A stretch of DNA of 51,269 nt from an uncultured Spartobacteria bacterium. GTDB taxonomy: Bacteria > Verrucomicrobiota > Verrucomicrobiia > Chthoniobacterales > Chthoniobacteraceae. The stretch is from assembly GCA_903919125.1 (NCBI GenBank), contig CAIXGS010000044.1, positions 1 through 51,269 of the forward strand, in the 5' to 3' direction. This document shows positions 16,889 through 25,455 of this stretch, piece after piece. How positions within the stretch are numbered: position 1 is the stretch's first letter; each line of letters starts with the position of its first letter. The notes beneath the pieces were generated by a model. It ran no database searches, was not told where the DNA came from, and was given only the letters and a program-made list of their open reading frames with translations. A program made the position numbers and the translations under genes.

Positions 16889-18052
16889 ATGTCTGAACAA
16901 CTTTCCTACGTCCTCGTCACCCCTTACTCCATCCGCAAATCGCGGACAGGAGCGATCTTATCACGACTCATCTCGCGGACCGCTCTGGAATTGGTGGCAG
17001 CCCGCATTTTCGCCCCGAGCAAGGCCCTAGTGGAGGCTTTTGCCGACACTCTAGTCACCTCAGACAGCCCTTCTCACCGCGGGGTACAAGAACTCCTTAA
17101 GGATTACGTCCTCACCAATTTTTCTCCTAACGCTGACTACCATCCGCGAGTCCTGATGCTTGTTTTCAAAGGCGATAATGCTGTCGACAAAATCAGAGGA
17201 GCCGTCGGTCACATTCTTCACGACGACCCCGCAGGACATACAATCCGCGAGACCTTCGGGGATTACATTACGGACAAAGATGGCTCAGTGACATACTTCG
17301 AGCCGGCTGCGCTTGCTCCCCGGGACGCAGAAACCGCAAAACACGACCTCTTACTTTGGGCTCAATATTCCGATAAGGATGGCGGAATCATGGAGTCTGC
17401 AGTTCATTTCGCACCGGGCGAAAACGTTGAGAAGACTCTGGTGCTCATTAAACCAGACAATTTCCGCGAACCCAGCACTCGTCCTGGCGGCGTGATGGAT
17501 GTTTTCTCACGTTCCGGCCTTTACATCGTGGGCTTCAAGGTTCACCGCATGAGCGTCGCACAAGCCGAGCAGTTTTACGGCCCAGTCCTCGAAGTCCTTC
17601 AGGAAAAGCTCAAAGAACCGGCCGGCAACCAAGCGGCCAAGGCACTAGAGGCGGAATTCGGACTTCCCATCAGCGCAGAAACCCGCGCCAAATTAGGGGA
17701 AATCCTTGGCCCCATCAACGGTCGCGAAAACTGGGAACAAATTGTCAAGTTCATGGCCGGACGCAAACCCAGCGACTGCCCGCAGGAACTCCGCAACTCT
17801 CCGGGCACAGAAAAATGCATAGCACTTGTTTATCAAGGTGCCGATGCAGTGCGCAAAACCCGTGAAGTCCTCGGACCAACAGACCCCTCCAAGGCACCTC
17901 CGGGATCCATCCGCCGCGAGTTCGGCAAGACGATCATGATTAACGCCGCTCACGCGTCTGACTCCGCAGAAAATGCAGCCCGTGAAATGGCCATTATCGG
18001 AGTCTCTGAAAACAACTTCAAATCTCTAGTGGAAGATTGGTTCTCACACTAG
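16889..18052 (+). CDS. ndk: Double-length nucleoside diphosphate kinase, first domain degenerate
   Basis: 387 aa from the ATG at 16889, more than twice the usual ~140-150 aa. An in-frame TTG two codons earlier is less likely. The N-terminal copy (about 5-150) begins YVLVTPYSIRKSRTGAIL and has LVFKGDNAVDKIRGAVGH, but lacks the N-x-x-H-G-S-D-S catalytic motif. The C-terminal copy begins TLVLIKPDNF near 185, contains VYQGADAVRKTREVLGPTDP, and has the catalytic region NAAHASDS with H355, where the usual Gly is Ala. A helical insert (about 240-300) separates the kinase halves. NDK transfers the gamma phosphate between nucleotides. Only the second domain should be catalytic. Oligomeric state is probably altered relative to normal NDK. 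Confidence 0.88.
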   Translation: MSEQLSYVLVTPYSIRKSRTGAILSRLISRTALELVAARIFAPSKALVEAFADTLVTSDSPSHRGVQELLKDYVLTNFSPNADYHPRVLMLVFKGDNAVDKIRGAVGHILHDDPAGHTIRETFGDYITDKDGSVTYFEPAALAPRDAETAKHDLLLWAQYSDKDGGIMESAVHFAPGENVEKTLVLIKPDNFREPSTRPGGVMDVFSRSGLYIVGFKVHRMSVAQAEQFYGPVLEVLQEKLKEPAGNQAAKALEAEFGLPISAETRAKLGEILGPINGRENWEQIVKFMAGRKPSDCPQELRNSPGTEKCIALVYQGADAVRKTREVLGPTDPSKAPPGSIRREFGKTIMINAAHASDSAENAAREMAIIGVSENNFKSLVEDWFSH

Positions 18053-18134
18053 ATTCGAAGAGCCATTCTTCACTCTGATCGCTCCGGAAATTCCGCTCAC
18101 TACTCTCCTAACCGCCCCTTACTAATACCTTGCC

Positions 18135-19298
18135 ATGGAACTCGCTCATCGCGCCACTATCCTCACCCCGTCCCTGACCCTGTCCATCGACTCAAAAGCC
18201 AAAGCGATGAAAGCCGAAGGCCTCGACGTCTGCAGCTTCGGTGCTGGCGAGCCAGATTGCGACACCCCAGAGCACATTAAGGCCGCCGCCATGGCCTCCC
18301 TCGACGGAGGCTTCACCAAATACACCCCCTCAAGCGGCATCCCAGAATTGCGTCAGGCCATCGCGGATAAATTCAAGCACGATAATCATATCGATTATAA
18401 GCCCTCGCAAATCATCGTTTCCAACGGCGCCAAACACTCCTGTTACAACGCGATCCTCGCCGTTTGCCAACCTGGTGATGAGGTCATCATCCCTGCTCCC
18501 TACTGGCTCTCTTACCCAGAAATGGTGCGTCTCGCAGGGGCCGAACCCGTCATCGTCCAAACTACCGAAGCCAATCATTGGAAAATGACCCCCGAGGACT
18601 TCGAAGATGCAATGACCCCACGCACCAAAATGGTCATCATCAACTCCCCGGGCAATCCGACCGGTTCCGTCTATTCCAAAGCAGAACTCGAGGCACTCGT
18701 AGATATCGCAGCAGAGGAAGACATCTGTATTCTCTCTGATGAGATCTACGAAAAGCTCACCTACGATGGCGCGGAGCATGTTTCAATAGCCTCCCTTTCC
18801 AAGACTGCCTACGACCTCACCATCACCGTCAATGGTTTCTCGAAAGCCTACGCCATGACAGGATGGCGCCTCGGCTACCTTGGCGCGCCAGAGGCCGTCG
18901 CAAAAGCAATCGACGCCATTCAAAGCCATTCCACCTCAAACCCTTGTTCCTTCGCCCAACAAGGCGGTCTGGCCGCTATCAAGGGCGATCAAACTCAGGT
19001 GGAAGAAATGCGCCAAGAATTTGACCTGCGCCGCCAATATATGCTTCAGCGCCTCAGCTCAATTCCTCGCGTCACTGTTGTCGAACCTAAAGGCGCCTTC
19101 TACATCCTAGCCAATATTTCCCAATTTGGACTGAACTCCAGCAACTTTGCCGAGCGCCTTCTCTCCAAACACCACGTAGCAGTAGTGCCCGGCGTTGCCT
19201 TCGGCGATGACCGCACCATCCGCCTCTCTTACGCCACGGGCTTGGACATCATCAAAAAGGGCTTGGACCGGATCGAGGAGTTCTGTCAATCCCTCTAA
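18135..19298 (+). CDS. Class I aspartate aminotransferase family enzyme
   Basis: 387 aa PLP enzyme. The aminotransferase I beta signature is clear: SFGAGEPDCDTPEHI, YTPSSGIPELRQAIA, PLP-contacting N174 in SPGNPTG, Schiff-base lysine K237 in NGFSKAYAMTGWRLGY, and the C-terminal carboxylate-binding Arg in RLSYATG. Enzymes of this group use aspartate and oxaloacetate, and some also accept prephenate. It starts 83 bp after ndk and ends 233 bp before rpoA. No amino-acid pathway gene is adjacent, so the physiological acceptor cannot be fixed from context. Confidence 0.9.
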   Translation: MELAHRATILTPSLTLSIDSKAKAMKAEGLDVCSFGAGEPDCDTPEHIKAAAMASLDGGFTKYTPSSGIPELRQAIADKFKHDNHIDYKPSQIIVSNGAKHSCYNAILAVCQPGDEVIIPAPYWLSYPEMVRLAGAEPVIVQTTEANHWKMTPEDFEDAMTPRTKMVIINSPGNPTGSVYSKAELEALVDIAAEEDICILSDEIYEKLTYDGAEHVSIASLSKTAYDLTITVNGFSKAYAMTGWRLGYLGAPEAVAKAIDAIQSHSTSNPCSFAQQGGLAAIKGDQTQVEEMRQEFDLRRQYMLQRLSSIPRVTVVEPKGAFYILANISQFGLNSSNFAERLLSKHHVAVVPGVAFGDDRTIRLSYATGLDIIKKGLDRIEEFCQSL

Positions 19299-19507
19299 AT
19301 TCCCGCTAGTCAGAATTGCACTGATTGAAGACTCACTAAAAATAGTCTTGGCTCACTTTTTTACTTGCCCAACGGACCTTCTGTCCCTTGGCTAACCAAC
19401 CCATTTAGTAAGCGCATCCTTAATCCTTCACCGTTGGTCCTTGAGCGGTTGACTTTAGTCTACCCGCCATCTGCGCCAAGGGAAACCCGGTGAATTCAGA
19501 ACCCAAA

Positions 19508-19521
19508 GCCGCTTAAGCGGC
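19508..19521 (+). promoter_or_regulatory. Perfect 14-bp palindrome just upstream of rpoA
   Basis: GCCGCTTAAGCGGC ends ten bases before the rpoA ATG at 19532. In RNA it would form a five-base stem with a TTAA loop in the translation-initiation region. Autogenous control of rpoA or ribosomal-protein translation is possible but not shown. Confidence 0.35.
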
Positions 19522-19531
19522 CCTCTATTAT

Positions 19532-20551
19532 ATGCCAGTTCGTCTCGGTCGATTTGAAATGCCGTCCTCTCTTGTCAAAGATGAGGCTTCGCGCACAGAC
19601 ACTTACGCGCGCTTCATCGCGGAACCCTTTGAGGCCGGTTACGGTCACACTGTCGGCAACTCGCTTCGTCGAGTACTACTTTCCTCATTGGAAGGCGCGG
19701 CAATCACTGCGGTCAAAATCCAAGGTGCCCACCACGAATTCCAAACCCTTCCACACGTCGTTGAAGATGTTACAGACATCATCCTCAACCTCAAAAAGGT
19801 GAAGTTCAAGGCCCACGATCACGACATTCGTAATCTCACAATTTCCGTCAATAAAGAAGGCGCCATCACCGCAGGTGATATTCAAGATTCCGCCCAGTGC
19901 GAAGTCGTCAACAAGGATCAACTGATCTGCACCTTGGACAAAAAGATCAAGTTTGACGCCGAACTCGAAGTCCGCGTTGGTCGTGGATTCGCCTCTGGTG
20001 ACGCCAACAAGCGTCCTGAGCAACCCATCGGACTCATTGCGATTGATTCCATTTTCTCGCCCGTCACCCGAGTGAAGTACGCAGTCGAAAACACCCGCGT
20101 CGGCCAGCGTACCGATTACGACAAGTTGATTCTCGAGATCTGGACGGACGGACGCCTGAGCCCAGAGGAAGGCCTCGTTCAAGCCTCCAGCATTCTGAAG
20201 CGCCACTTCGAACCCTTCTACGGTTACGATGAAAATGCCGTTGAATTCGCGGAGGAACAACCCCAGCAGAGCCAGGAAAATCAAAAGCTCAAAAAGCTTT
20301 TGAATATGAGTGTCAACGAGATCGAGCTCTCCGTGCGCGCCGCAAACTGCCTCAACAACGCCAATATCACCACCGTGGGTCAACTGGCGCAGAAGTCGGA
20401 AAGCGAAATGCTCAAGTACCGCAACTTCGGCAAGAAGTCTCTCAACGAGATCAAGGACAAATTGCAGCAACTGCAGCTCTCCTTGGGCATGAAATTCGAG
20501 TCCGGCCTCGTCGATATCAGCGCCAGCGATACCTCACTCATTCCTCGCTAA
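19532..20551 (+). CDS. rpoA: DNA-directed RNA polymerase alpha subunit
   Basis: 339 aa, normal length. The N-terminal assembly domain has FIAEPFEAGYGHTVGNSLRRVLLSSLEGAAIT and, later, RPEQPIGLIAIDSIFSPVTRVKY. After a Gln/Glu-rich linker (EEQPQQSQENQK) comes the C-terminal DNA- and activator-binding domain with ELSVRAANCLNNANITTVGQL and LKYRNFGKKSLNEIKDKL. It forms the dimer that nucleates RNA polymerase. rplQ follows 118 bp downstream, as usual, but the ribosomal-protein genes normally found upstream (rpsM, rpsK, rpsD) are replaced here by an aminotransferase. The start at 19532 gives MPVRLGRFEMP. Confidence 0.97.
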   Translation: MPVRLGRFEMPSSLVKDEASRTDTYARFIAEPFEAGYGHTVGNSLRRVLLSSLEGAAITAVKIQGAHHEFQTLPHVVEDVTDIILNLKKVKFKAHDHDIRNLTISVNKEGAITAGDIQDSAQCEVVNKDQLICTLDKKIKFDAELEVRVGRGFASGDANKRPEQPIGLIAIDSIFSPVTRVKYAVENTRVGQRTDYDKLILEIWTDGRLSPEEGLVQASSILKRHFEPFYGYDENAVEFAEEQPQQSQENQKLKKLLNMSVNEIELSVRAANCLNNANITTVGQLAQKSESEMLKYRNFGKKSLNEIKDKLQQLQLSLGMKFESGLVDISASDTSLIPR

Positions 20552-20669
20552 GAATCTCAGAAATTCATCCGGGCTTCTCTTGAGGAGCTCGGTTCTTCTC
20601 CAGTCTTAGATCCACCTGTCTTAGGTTCAGTCTTTCAGTTCTCATCCCTTATCCCTTCTTTAGTTTCTC

Positions 20670-21125
20670 ATGCGCCACAAAAAGAAAACCATCAAACTTG
20701 GCCGCTCTCAGTCCCATCGTGACTCTCTGCTGGCAAATCAGGTCATCAGCCTGATCGAACATAGCCGCATCAAAACCACCCTCGCCAAAGCACGCGCCGT
20801 GCGCCCATTTGCCGAGAAGATGGTCACCATCGGCCGTAAAAACACGCTCCACGCGCGTCGTCTCGCTCTTTCCTATCTCCACCACAATCAGTCAGCGGTC
20901 AAGTCGCTGTTTGAAAAAGTTGTCCCCCGCACAGGCAATCGCCAAGGCGGGTACACTCGTATCGTCAAACTCGGCAATCGCCATAGCGACGCTTCCGAAA
21001 TGGCCTACTTAGAGTGGGTCGATCAGGCTCCAACCGAGGCCGCCGCCGAGACTCCCGCAGTGGCTGCTCAAACAGAGACGCACGCTGCACCGGCAGAAGC
21101 CACACACACCACTCCGCACGAGTAA
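20670..21125 (+). CDS. rplQ: 50S ribosomal protein L17 with C-terminal tail
   Basis: 151 aa. The first ~115 residues are standard L17: MRHKKKTIKLGRSQSHRDSL, LIEHSRIKTTLAKARAVRPFAEKMVTIG and GGYTRIVKLGNRHSDASEMAYLEW. The last ~35 residues are Ala/Glu/Thr-rich and low-complexity (EAAAETPAVAAQTETHAAPAE), an extension beyond the minimal protein seen in several phyla. L17 lies near the exit tunnel of the large subunit. The gene follows rpoA on the same strand and ends 49 bp before a strong terminator, so rpoA-rplQ is a self-contained unit. Confidence 0.96.
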   Translation: MRHKKKTIKLGRSQSHRDSLLANQVISLIEHSRIKTTLAKARAVRPFAEKMVTIGRKNTLHARRLALSYLHHNQSAVKSLFEKVVPRTGNRQGGYTRIVKLGNRHSDASEMAYLEWVDQAPTEAAAETPAVAAQTETHAAPAEATHTTPHE

Positions 21126-21174
21126 GTCTCAACTGCCGGAGCAAGGGCACCGGCCTTACTTACTTAACAATCAG

Positions 21175-21206
21175 GGCGCGCTCCATTTTTGGAGTGCGCC
21201 TTTTTT
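21175..21206 (+). terminator. Intrinsic terminator of rpoA-rplQ
   Basis: A ten-base near-perfect stem (GGCGCGCTCC with GGAGTGCGCC, one G-U pair), loop ATTTTT, then six T. It is the clearest plus-strand terminator in the window and lies between rplQ and the convergent ABC permease gene. Confidence 0.9.
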
Positions 21207-21286
21207 GTGCCCAGACACCTTGCAAAACGCACCTCAAACGTTCGCCAAAGGTTCGAAATGATGTGCTCCCCCAGCAACCCACAACC

Positions 21287-22087
21287 TTACCCACCCACTG
21301 CCTGATACTTTCGGACACCGCGCATCCACAGAAACTTCGCTAATCCAAATGTAATACAAACCCACATTAGCTGGATTAGAAAACCTTCAACCATCGATTT
21401 AAAATCGAGGCGCTCCAAAAGAATCTGAACTGGGAAAAAGAGTTCGTATGGAAAAGGCAGCCAATGCAGAACCTCCTGCATTTTTGGGGACAGCAAATCC
21501 AAAGGAAATACGTGACCACTTAAAAAGTATTCAAAGGAGTATAGAATAAAAATTAATGTCGATACCTCTAAAATCCAAAACGCAAGCATCGCCAAAGCGT
21601 AAGCGATAAAAAACTGGATCAGAGCAGAACCGCATACTGCCAGACTAAACCAAAGCCACGTCATCAAATGTTGAGGCCACTCCAGATGATTCGCGAAAGC
21701 CCATAACACCACCCCAAGCACAGGCAGCGTAACAATCGAATACAAAAAACGATACGCGAAAAACAATGTCAGGCGATACGCCAGATAATCCAACGGCTTG
21801 GTTAATATTGCACTAATTTGTCCCTCGCGAATTTCCGCCGCAATTCGCCATTCATCCTCCGTCGGACTTGCCAGATTCTCCACCAACAGCACCCCCACAA
21901 AATAGAAAACCATTGCCGAAAAACTATACCCCGGCAACCCCTGCCCGGATTCACAAACGGCTTTCCAAACCGCAACAGTTCCAAGCAACGGAATAAGGCT
22001 AAACAAACTTCGCAACAAAAAGTTCCAGCGATAAACAAACGTATCCTGCAAGCCTATCCCAAAGACGCGCCGATATAATGCGCTCAT
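21287..22087 (-). CDS. ABC-2 type transporter permease
   Basis: 266 aa with six predicted membrane segments, for example near residues 27-45, 60-75, 110-130, 145-170, 172-190 and 235-255. The phrase FLLRSLFSLIPLLGTVAVWKAV and the cytoplasmic EIREGQISAILTKPLDYLAYRL match the ABC2_membrane_6 family, which works with a second permease and an ATPase for export. Neither partner is in the window. Its ATG overlaps the pdxA stop by four bases, so it is translationally coupled to pdxA, an unusual partner. The substrate cannot be inferred. Confidence 0.8.
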   Translation of the reverse strand: MSALYRRVFGIGLQDTFVYRWNFLLRSLFSLIPLLGTVAVWKAVCESGQGLPGYSFSAMVFYFVGVLLVENLASPTEDEWRIAAEIREGQISAILTKPLDYLAYRLTLFFAYRFLYSIVTLPVLGVVLWAFANHLEWPQHLMTWLWFSLAVCGSALIQFFIAYALAMLAFWILEVSTLIFILYSFEYFLSGHVFPLDLLSPKMQEVLHWLPFPYELFFPVQILLERLDFKSMVEGFLIQLMWVCITFGLAKFLWMRGVRKYQAVGG

Positions 22088-22995
22088 AAAATAGGTGCCT
22101 TCAGTTTAGCGACCATTTCCGCCGCCAAATTCAGAGCACACAGCATGCTCCCAGCGTCCGCCCGCCCCGTCCCCGCCAATTCATAAGCCGTCCCGTGATC
22201 CGGACTAGTGCGTGGAAAAGGCAATCCCAGCGTGATATTCACCCCCTCGTGAAATGCTACCAGCTTCAGCGGTATCAGCCCTTGGTCGTGATACATGCAA
22301 ACCACTCCGTCAAACTCACCGTTAGACGCCCGGTAAAACACCGTGTCGGGTGACAATGGCCCCGTGAACTTGCCCACCCCACTCGCGCCTAATCGCTCGA
22401 CGGCGGGACCAATGACAAGGGCCTCCTCTGAACCAAACAAGCCGCCCTCGCCCGCATGCGGATTCAAACCAGCCACAGCGACCCTCGGCAGTCGCCCTAA
22501 CCGCCTCTCCAAAAACGCTGCCAGCAAAAGCCCAGTTTTTTCAATCTCCCTGACCGTAAGCAGACTGGGCACTTCGCTCAGGGCGATATGCGCGGTCACC
22601 AACCCTACGCACAGCGGCCCGCCTGTCAGACACATCACGTAATCCTTCACCCCACAGCGAGACGCAAAAAATTCAGTCTGTCCAGGAAACCCAAATCCCA
22701 CCTCCTTCATTCTCTCCTTATTCACCGGCCCAGTCACCACCGCCGCGTACTTACCCGACAGAGCGCCAGCGACAGCCGCCTCCAACGCGGCAAATGCCCA
22801 TCCGGAACCTCGGGCTGTAGGCACCCCAGACTTAAAGGACACTTCCTGCTCTCCCACCAACTCAAACCTAAAACCCCGAGCCAAATCGGGCGAGGACAGT
22901 GCCGCACGAACCACCTCCGGCCCCACGCCCGCAGGATCCCCCGCCGTCACCGCAATACACGGAAGAGACGCAACCCGAGTCGCTTCACTCTGCAT
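22084..22995 (-). CDS. pdxA: 4-hydroxythreonine-4-phosphate dehydrogenase
   Basis: 303 aa. It oxidises 4-phosphohydroxy-threonine in the DXP-dependent route to pyridoxal phosphate. Family motifs are AVTAGDPAGVGPEVV at the N-terminus, TGPVNKERM, FPGQTEFFA, VAGLNPHAGEGGLFG, CMYHDQGLIPLKL and TSPDHGTAYELAGTGRAD. Metal-binding histidines appear in PGQTEFFA-neighbouring and MYHDQ/SPDHGTA contexts as in the family. The start codon overlaps the stop of the upstream surA-like gene by one base (TGATG), repeating the surA-pdxA linkage known in enterobacteria. PLP is needed by the aminotransferases elsewhere in the window, though no regulatory link is visible. Confidence 0.95.
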   Translation of the reverse strand: MQSEATRVASLPCIAVTAGDPAGVGPEVVRAALSSPDLARGFRFELVGEQEVSFKSGVPTARGSGWAFAALEAAVAGALSGKYAAVVTGPVNKERMKEVGFGFPGQTEFFASRCGVKDYVMCLTGGPLCVGLVTAHIALSEVPSLLTVREIEKTGLLLAAFLERRLGRLPRVAVAGLNPHAGEGGLFGSEEALVIGPAVERLGASGVGKFTGPLSPDTVFYRASNGEFDGVVCMYHDQGLIPLKLVAFHEGVNITLGLPFPRTSPDHGTAYELAGTGRADAGSMLCALNLAAEMVAKLKAPIL

Positions 22996-24044
22996 CAGAA
23001 AATCTTGATGTACGCTTTTTTCCGCAACTTAGCCACCCACTCCGACTGAGCCTTCTGACGCTCCTGTCCCAGCATCACCTTCTCCACAATGTCTCGAGAT
23101 TCCTCAAAACTCTGAACAACCTTCGGACGCTTCGCCTCGCAATAAAGCAGGTAAGACGAAGACCCTAATTGCACCGGACGGCTCGTCTCTCCCGGCTTCA
23201 AACCCATGGCTGCCTTTGACAAAGCCTCATTCAAAGTCCCAGGTTGCACCCAGCCCCAATCCCCTCCCGACTCTGCGGTACTGTCCTCGGAATATAACCG
23301 CGCCAAATCCGCAAACTTCGCACCAGAGGACACCTTGCCACGAATTTCCTCGAGAAGTTGCTTACGTTGTTCAGGCGTCCCTTTGTCGTTGGAGCGCAGA
23401 ATAATCATTCTTAATTGCGCCTGCTCTTCTGTTGTGAACTCGGAAATATGTTCCTTATAAAACGCCTTTAACTTTTCAGAAGGTATCACAGTTGCGGTTT
23501 TGACGGCCTGCTGACGCATGCTCTGCACGATAATCTTATTCATTTCCTCTTTACGGAAACGCTCAATAGTAAACCCAAACGAGGCTAGCTTCCGAGCGAA
23601 AGCCGCCCTGTCGCCATTGTGTTCTTCTCGGATGATTGTGTTGAGACGGTCCTCAATCAAATAACTGGGTAATGTAAACCCCTTTTCTTTGAAGTACTGT
23701 AAAATCAACTGCCTATCGACCAGCTCATCAATAGCCTCCACTCGGATTTGCTTGATCTTTTCTTGCAATTCTTTTCCAGAAAGCTGCTCCGAAGCGGCCT
23801 TTTCCTTCGCCGAAACAAGCTCTCTGACCTGAGAAAAAGTGATGGGCTCGTTGTTAACCACTGCCGCTAGTCCGTCCAAAACCTCCTGAGCGTAAACTGG
23901 CATCGCCCCCAGCAGGACAACGGCCGTAAACATAACGGCGGGCGCTATCCAAGCTAATAAACTCGGAGTGCGAGAACCCGTTAGACGACCAAAAAAGCGG
24001 AGTGCACCGAAAGAAATCCGAGGGGTAATTGTGAGCAAAGACAC
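22995..24044 (-). CDS. SurA/PpiC-type periplasmic peptidyl-prolyl isomerase
   Basis: 349 aa. A long N-terminal region (MSLLTITPRISF...) precedes a hydrophobic segment, LAWIAPAVMFTAVVLLGAMPVYAQE, with an AQ cleavage site, so it is exported. The mature part has a SurA_N-like domain (VAAVVNNEPITFSQVRELV, IDELVDRQLILQYFKEKGF) and one parvulin domain (ARLYSEDSTAESGGDWGWVQPGTL, GLKPGETSRPVQLGSSSYLL). SurA-like proteins chaperone outer-membrane proteins across the periplasm. There is a single rotamase domain, where E. coli SurA has two. It is coupled to pdxA. A start nearer the hydrophobic segment is possible but no better codon was obvious. Confidence 0.87.
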   Translation of the reverse strand: MSLLTITPRISFGALRFFGRLTGSRTPSLLAWIAPAVMFTAVVLLGAMPVYAQEVLDGLAAVVNNEPITFSQVRELVSAKEKAASEQLSGKELQEKIKQIRVEAIDELVDRQLILQYFKEKGFTLPSYLIEDRLNTIIREEHNGDRAAFARKLASFGFTIERFRKEEMNKIIVQSMRQQAVKTATVIPSEKLKAFYKEHISEFTTEEQAQLRMIILRSNDKGTPEQRKQLLEEIRGKVSSGAKFADLARLYSEDSTAESGGDWGWVQPGTLNEALSKAAMGLKPGETSRPVQLGSSSYLLYCEAKRPKVVQSFEESRDIVEKVMLGQERQKAQSEWVAKLRKKAYIKIF

Positions 24045-24158
24045 GTGAATTATTCTTTAAACAAACTCTAAACGTCAGAGTTACCAAGTCAAGAGAGGCA
24101 AGCCCGACAACTCATAGAAAATTATTGCACCAGCCTGCCCCTCCTCGCTGTTCATCAC

Positions 24159-25424
24159 TCAAAGTCTGATTGACGCGGATTGACCATGCGCGTCAAGCCC
24201 CTCCAAAGCGCTAAAACCCTCAATCACGCGCAAAGACTTCCGAAGCGACGCTTCATCCATCTTTACCCAGCTAGTCCGCCGCTGAAACATATCGGCCATT
24301 AGACCAGGAAATGACTTCGCTCCACCGCCCGTGGGGAGCGTATGGCTCGGTCCTGCGAGAAAATCTCCCGCTGCTACAGGAGAGTACGCTCCGATAAACA
24401 GGGCTCCCGCATTGTGAATACCCGCCGCCACAGTATCTGCATCCGCCGTCAATATTGCACAGTGTTCGGGCGCGTACTCATTGCAAAGATCCACAGCTTC
24501 AGACATGGACCGCACCTCAACAAGGTAAGCATCTTGCGACAAAACCCCTACCAAATGTTCCCGACGACTTAGCGAAGCGCATTGACTCTCGATTTCACCA
24601 CGTACCGCATCCAGCAACACTCCTGAATCTGTCACCAATACTATACCGCTCCCCTTGCCATGTTCCGCTTGCGCCAAGAGTTCCGCCGCAACCCAAGCGG
24701 GATTCGCCGCGCCATCGGCAATCACAAGCACCTCGCTGGGCCCAGGCAGCAAATCAATTGAAACCTGCCCAAACACTTGGCGTTTGGCTTCTACCACATA
24801 CGCATTTCCAGGCCCGACGATCTTCTGCACACTCCGGATCGTCTGCGTCCCATACGCCAGCGCGCCAATCGCCTGAGCCCCGCCGATTTTATAGACCTCA
24901 GTCGCCCCAGCCCGCTGTAACGCAAAAAGTAAGTCGTTGTTAATGGCCCCAGAGACATCAGCTGGAGTCGCTACCACAATCTCTCCAACCCCCGCCGCCG
25001 CCGCCAAAGTTACCGTCATTACCGCAGTGGAAACCAACGGCGCACTCCCTCCAGGAACATAAACACCGACCCGATCAAACGGTCTGAAACGTTCCCCCAC
25101 CCACGCACCCTGCGCGTTGCGCATCTTCCAATCCTTCCGCAAAGACTTTACAGCAAAACGATGCACATTCCGCCACGCAGATTCCACCACTCGCGCCGTC
25201 TTCCCACTTACCAAAGCCTTCCGCTCTTCCCTCATCTCGCCAGCGCTCAAACGAGGCCCACCAAAAGTCTCTGTGTATTCCAAAACGGCTGCATCCCCTC
25301 GGGTTAAAACCGCCTGCAAAATCTCACGCACAGTGCCCTCAACCCCAGCCCTCGGCACGGCCCTCCTCTTAAGGTTGGCCAGCGCAGCCTGAAAATTGCC
25401 GTCTGTGTGACGCAGGATTTGCAT
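24159..25424 (-). CDS. hisD: Histidinol dehydrogenase
   Basis: 421 aa, typical length. It performs the last two oxidations of histidine synthesis from L-histidinol. Recognisable segments are RFRPFDRVGVYVPGGSAPLVSTAVM, QAIGALAYGTQTI, KIVGPGNAYVVEAKRQVFG, LPGPSEVLVIADGAANP, LAQAEHG, EYAPEHCAIL and GPSHTLPTGGGAKSFPGL. The zinc and substrate residues of the EH and DH-type motifs are in place. No other his gene is nearby. It lies 31 bp downstream of the deoxyhypusine-synthase-like gene on the same strand and may be cotranscribed with it. Confidence 0.95.
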   Translation of the reverse strand: MQILRHTDGNFQAALANLKRRAVPRAGVEGTVREILQAVLTRGDAAVLEYTETFGGPRLSAGEMREERKALVSGKTARVVESAWRNVHRFAVKSLRKDWKMRNAQGAWVGERFRPFDRVGVYVPGGSAPLVSTAVMTVTLAAAAGVGEIVVATPADVSGAINNDLLFALQRAGATEVYKIGGAQAIGALAYGTQTIRSVQKIVGPGNAYVVEAKRQVFGQVSIDLLPGPSEVLVIADGAANPAWVAAELLAQAEHGKGSGIVLVTDSGVLLDAVRGEIESQCASLSRREHLVGVLSQDAYLVEVRSMSEAVDLCNEYAPEHCAILTADADTVAAGIHNAGALFIGAYSPVAAGDFLAGPSHTLPTGGGAKSFPGLMADMFQRRTSWVKMDEASLRKSLRVIEGFSALEGLDAHGQSASIRL

Positions 25425-25455
25425 AACTAAAATAAGGTTCCCGACAGCTGCGATT

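Noticed and set aside
19685-20470. Minus-strand ORF of 261 codons inside rpoA
   Set aside because: Exact antisense of rpoA with no recognisable motifs; a shadow of a conserved gene.
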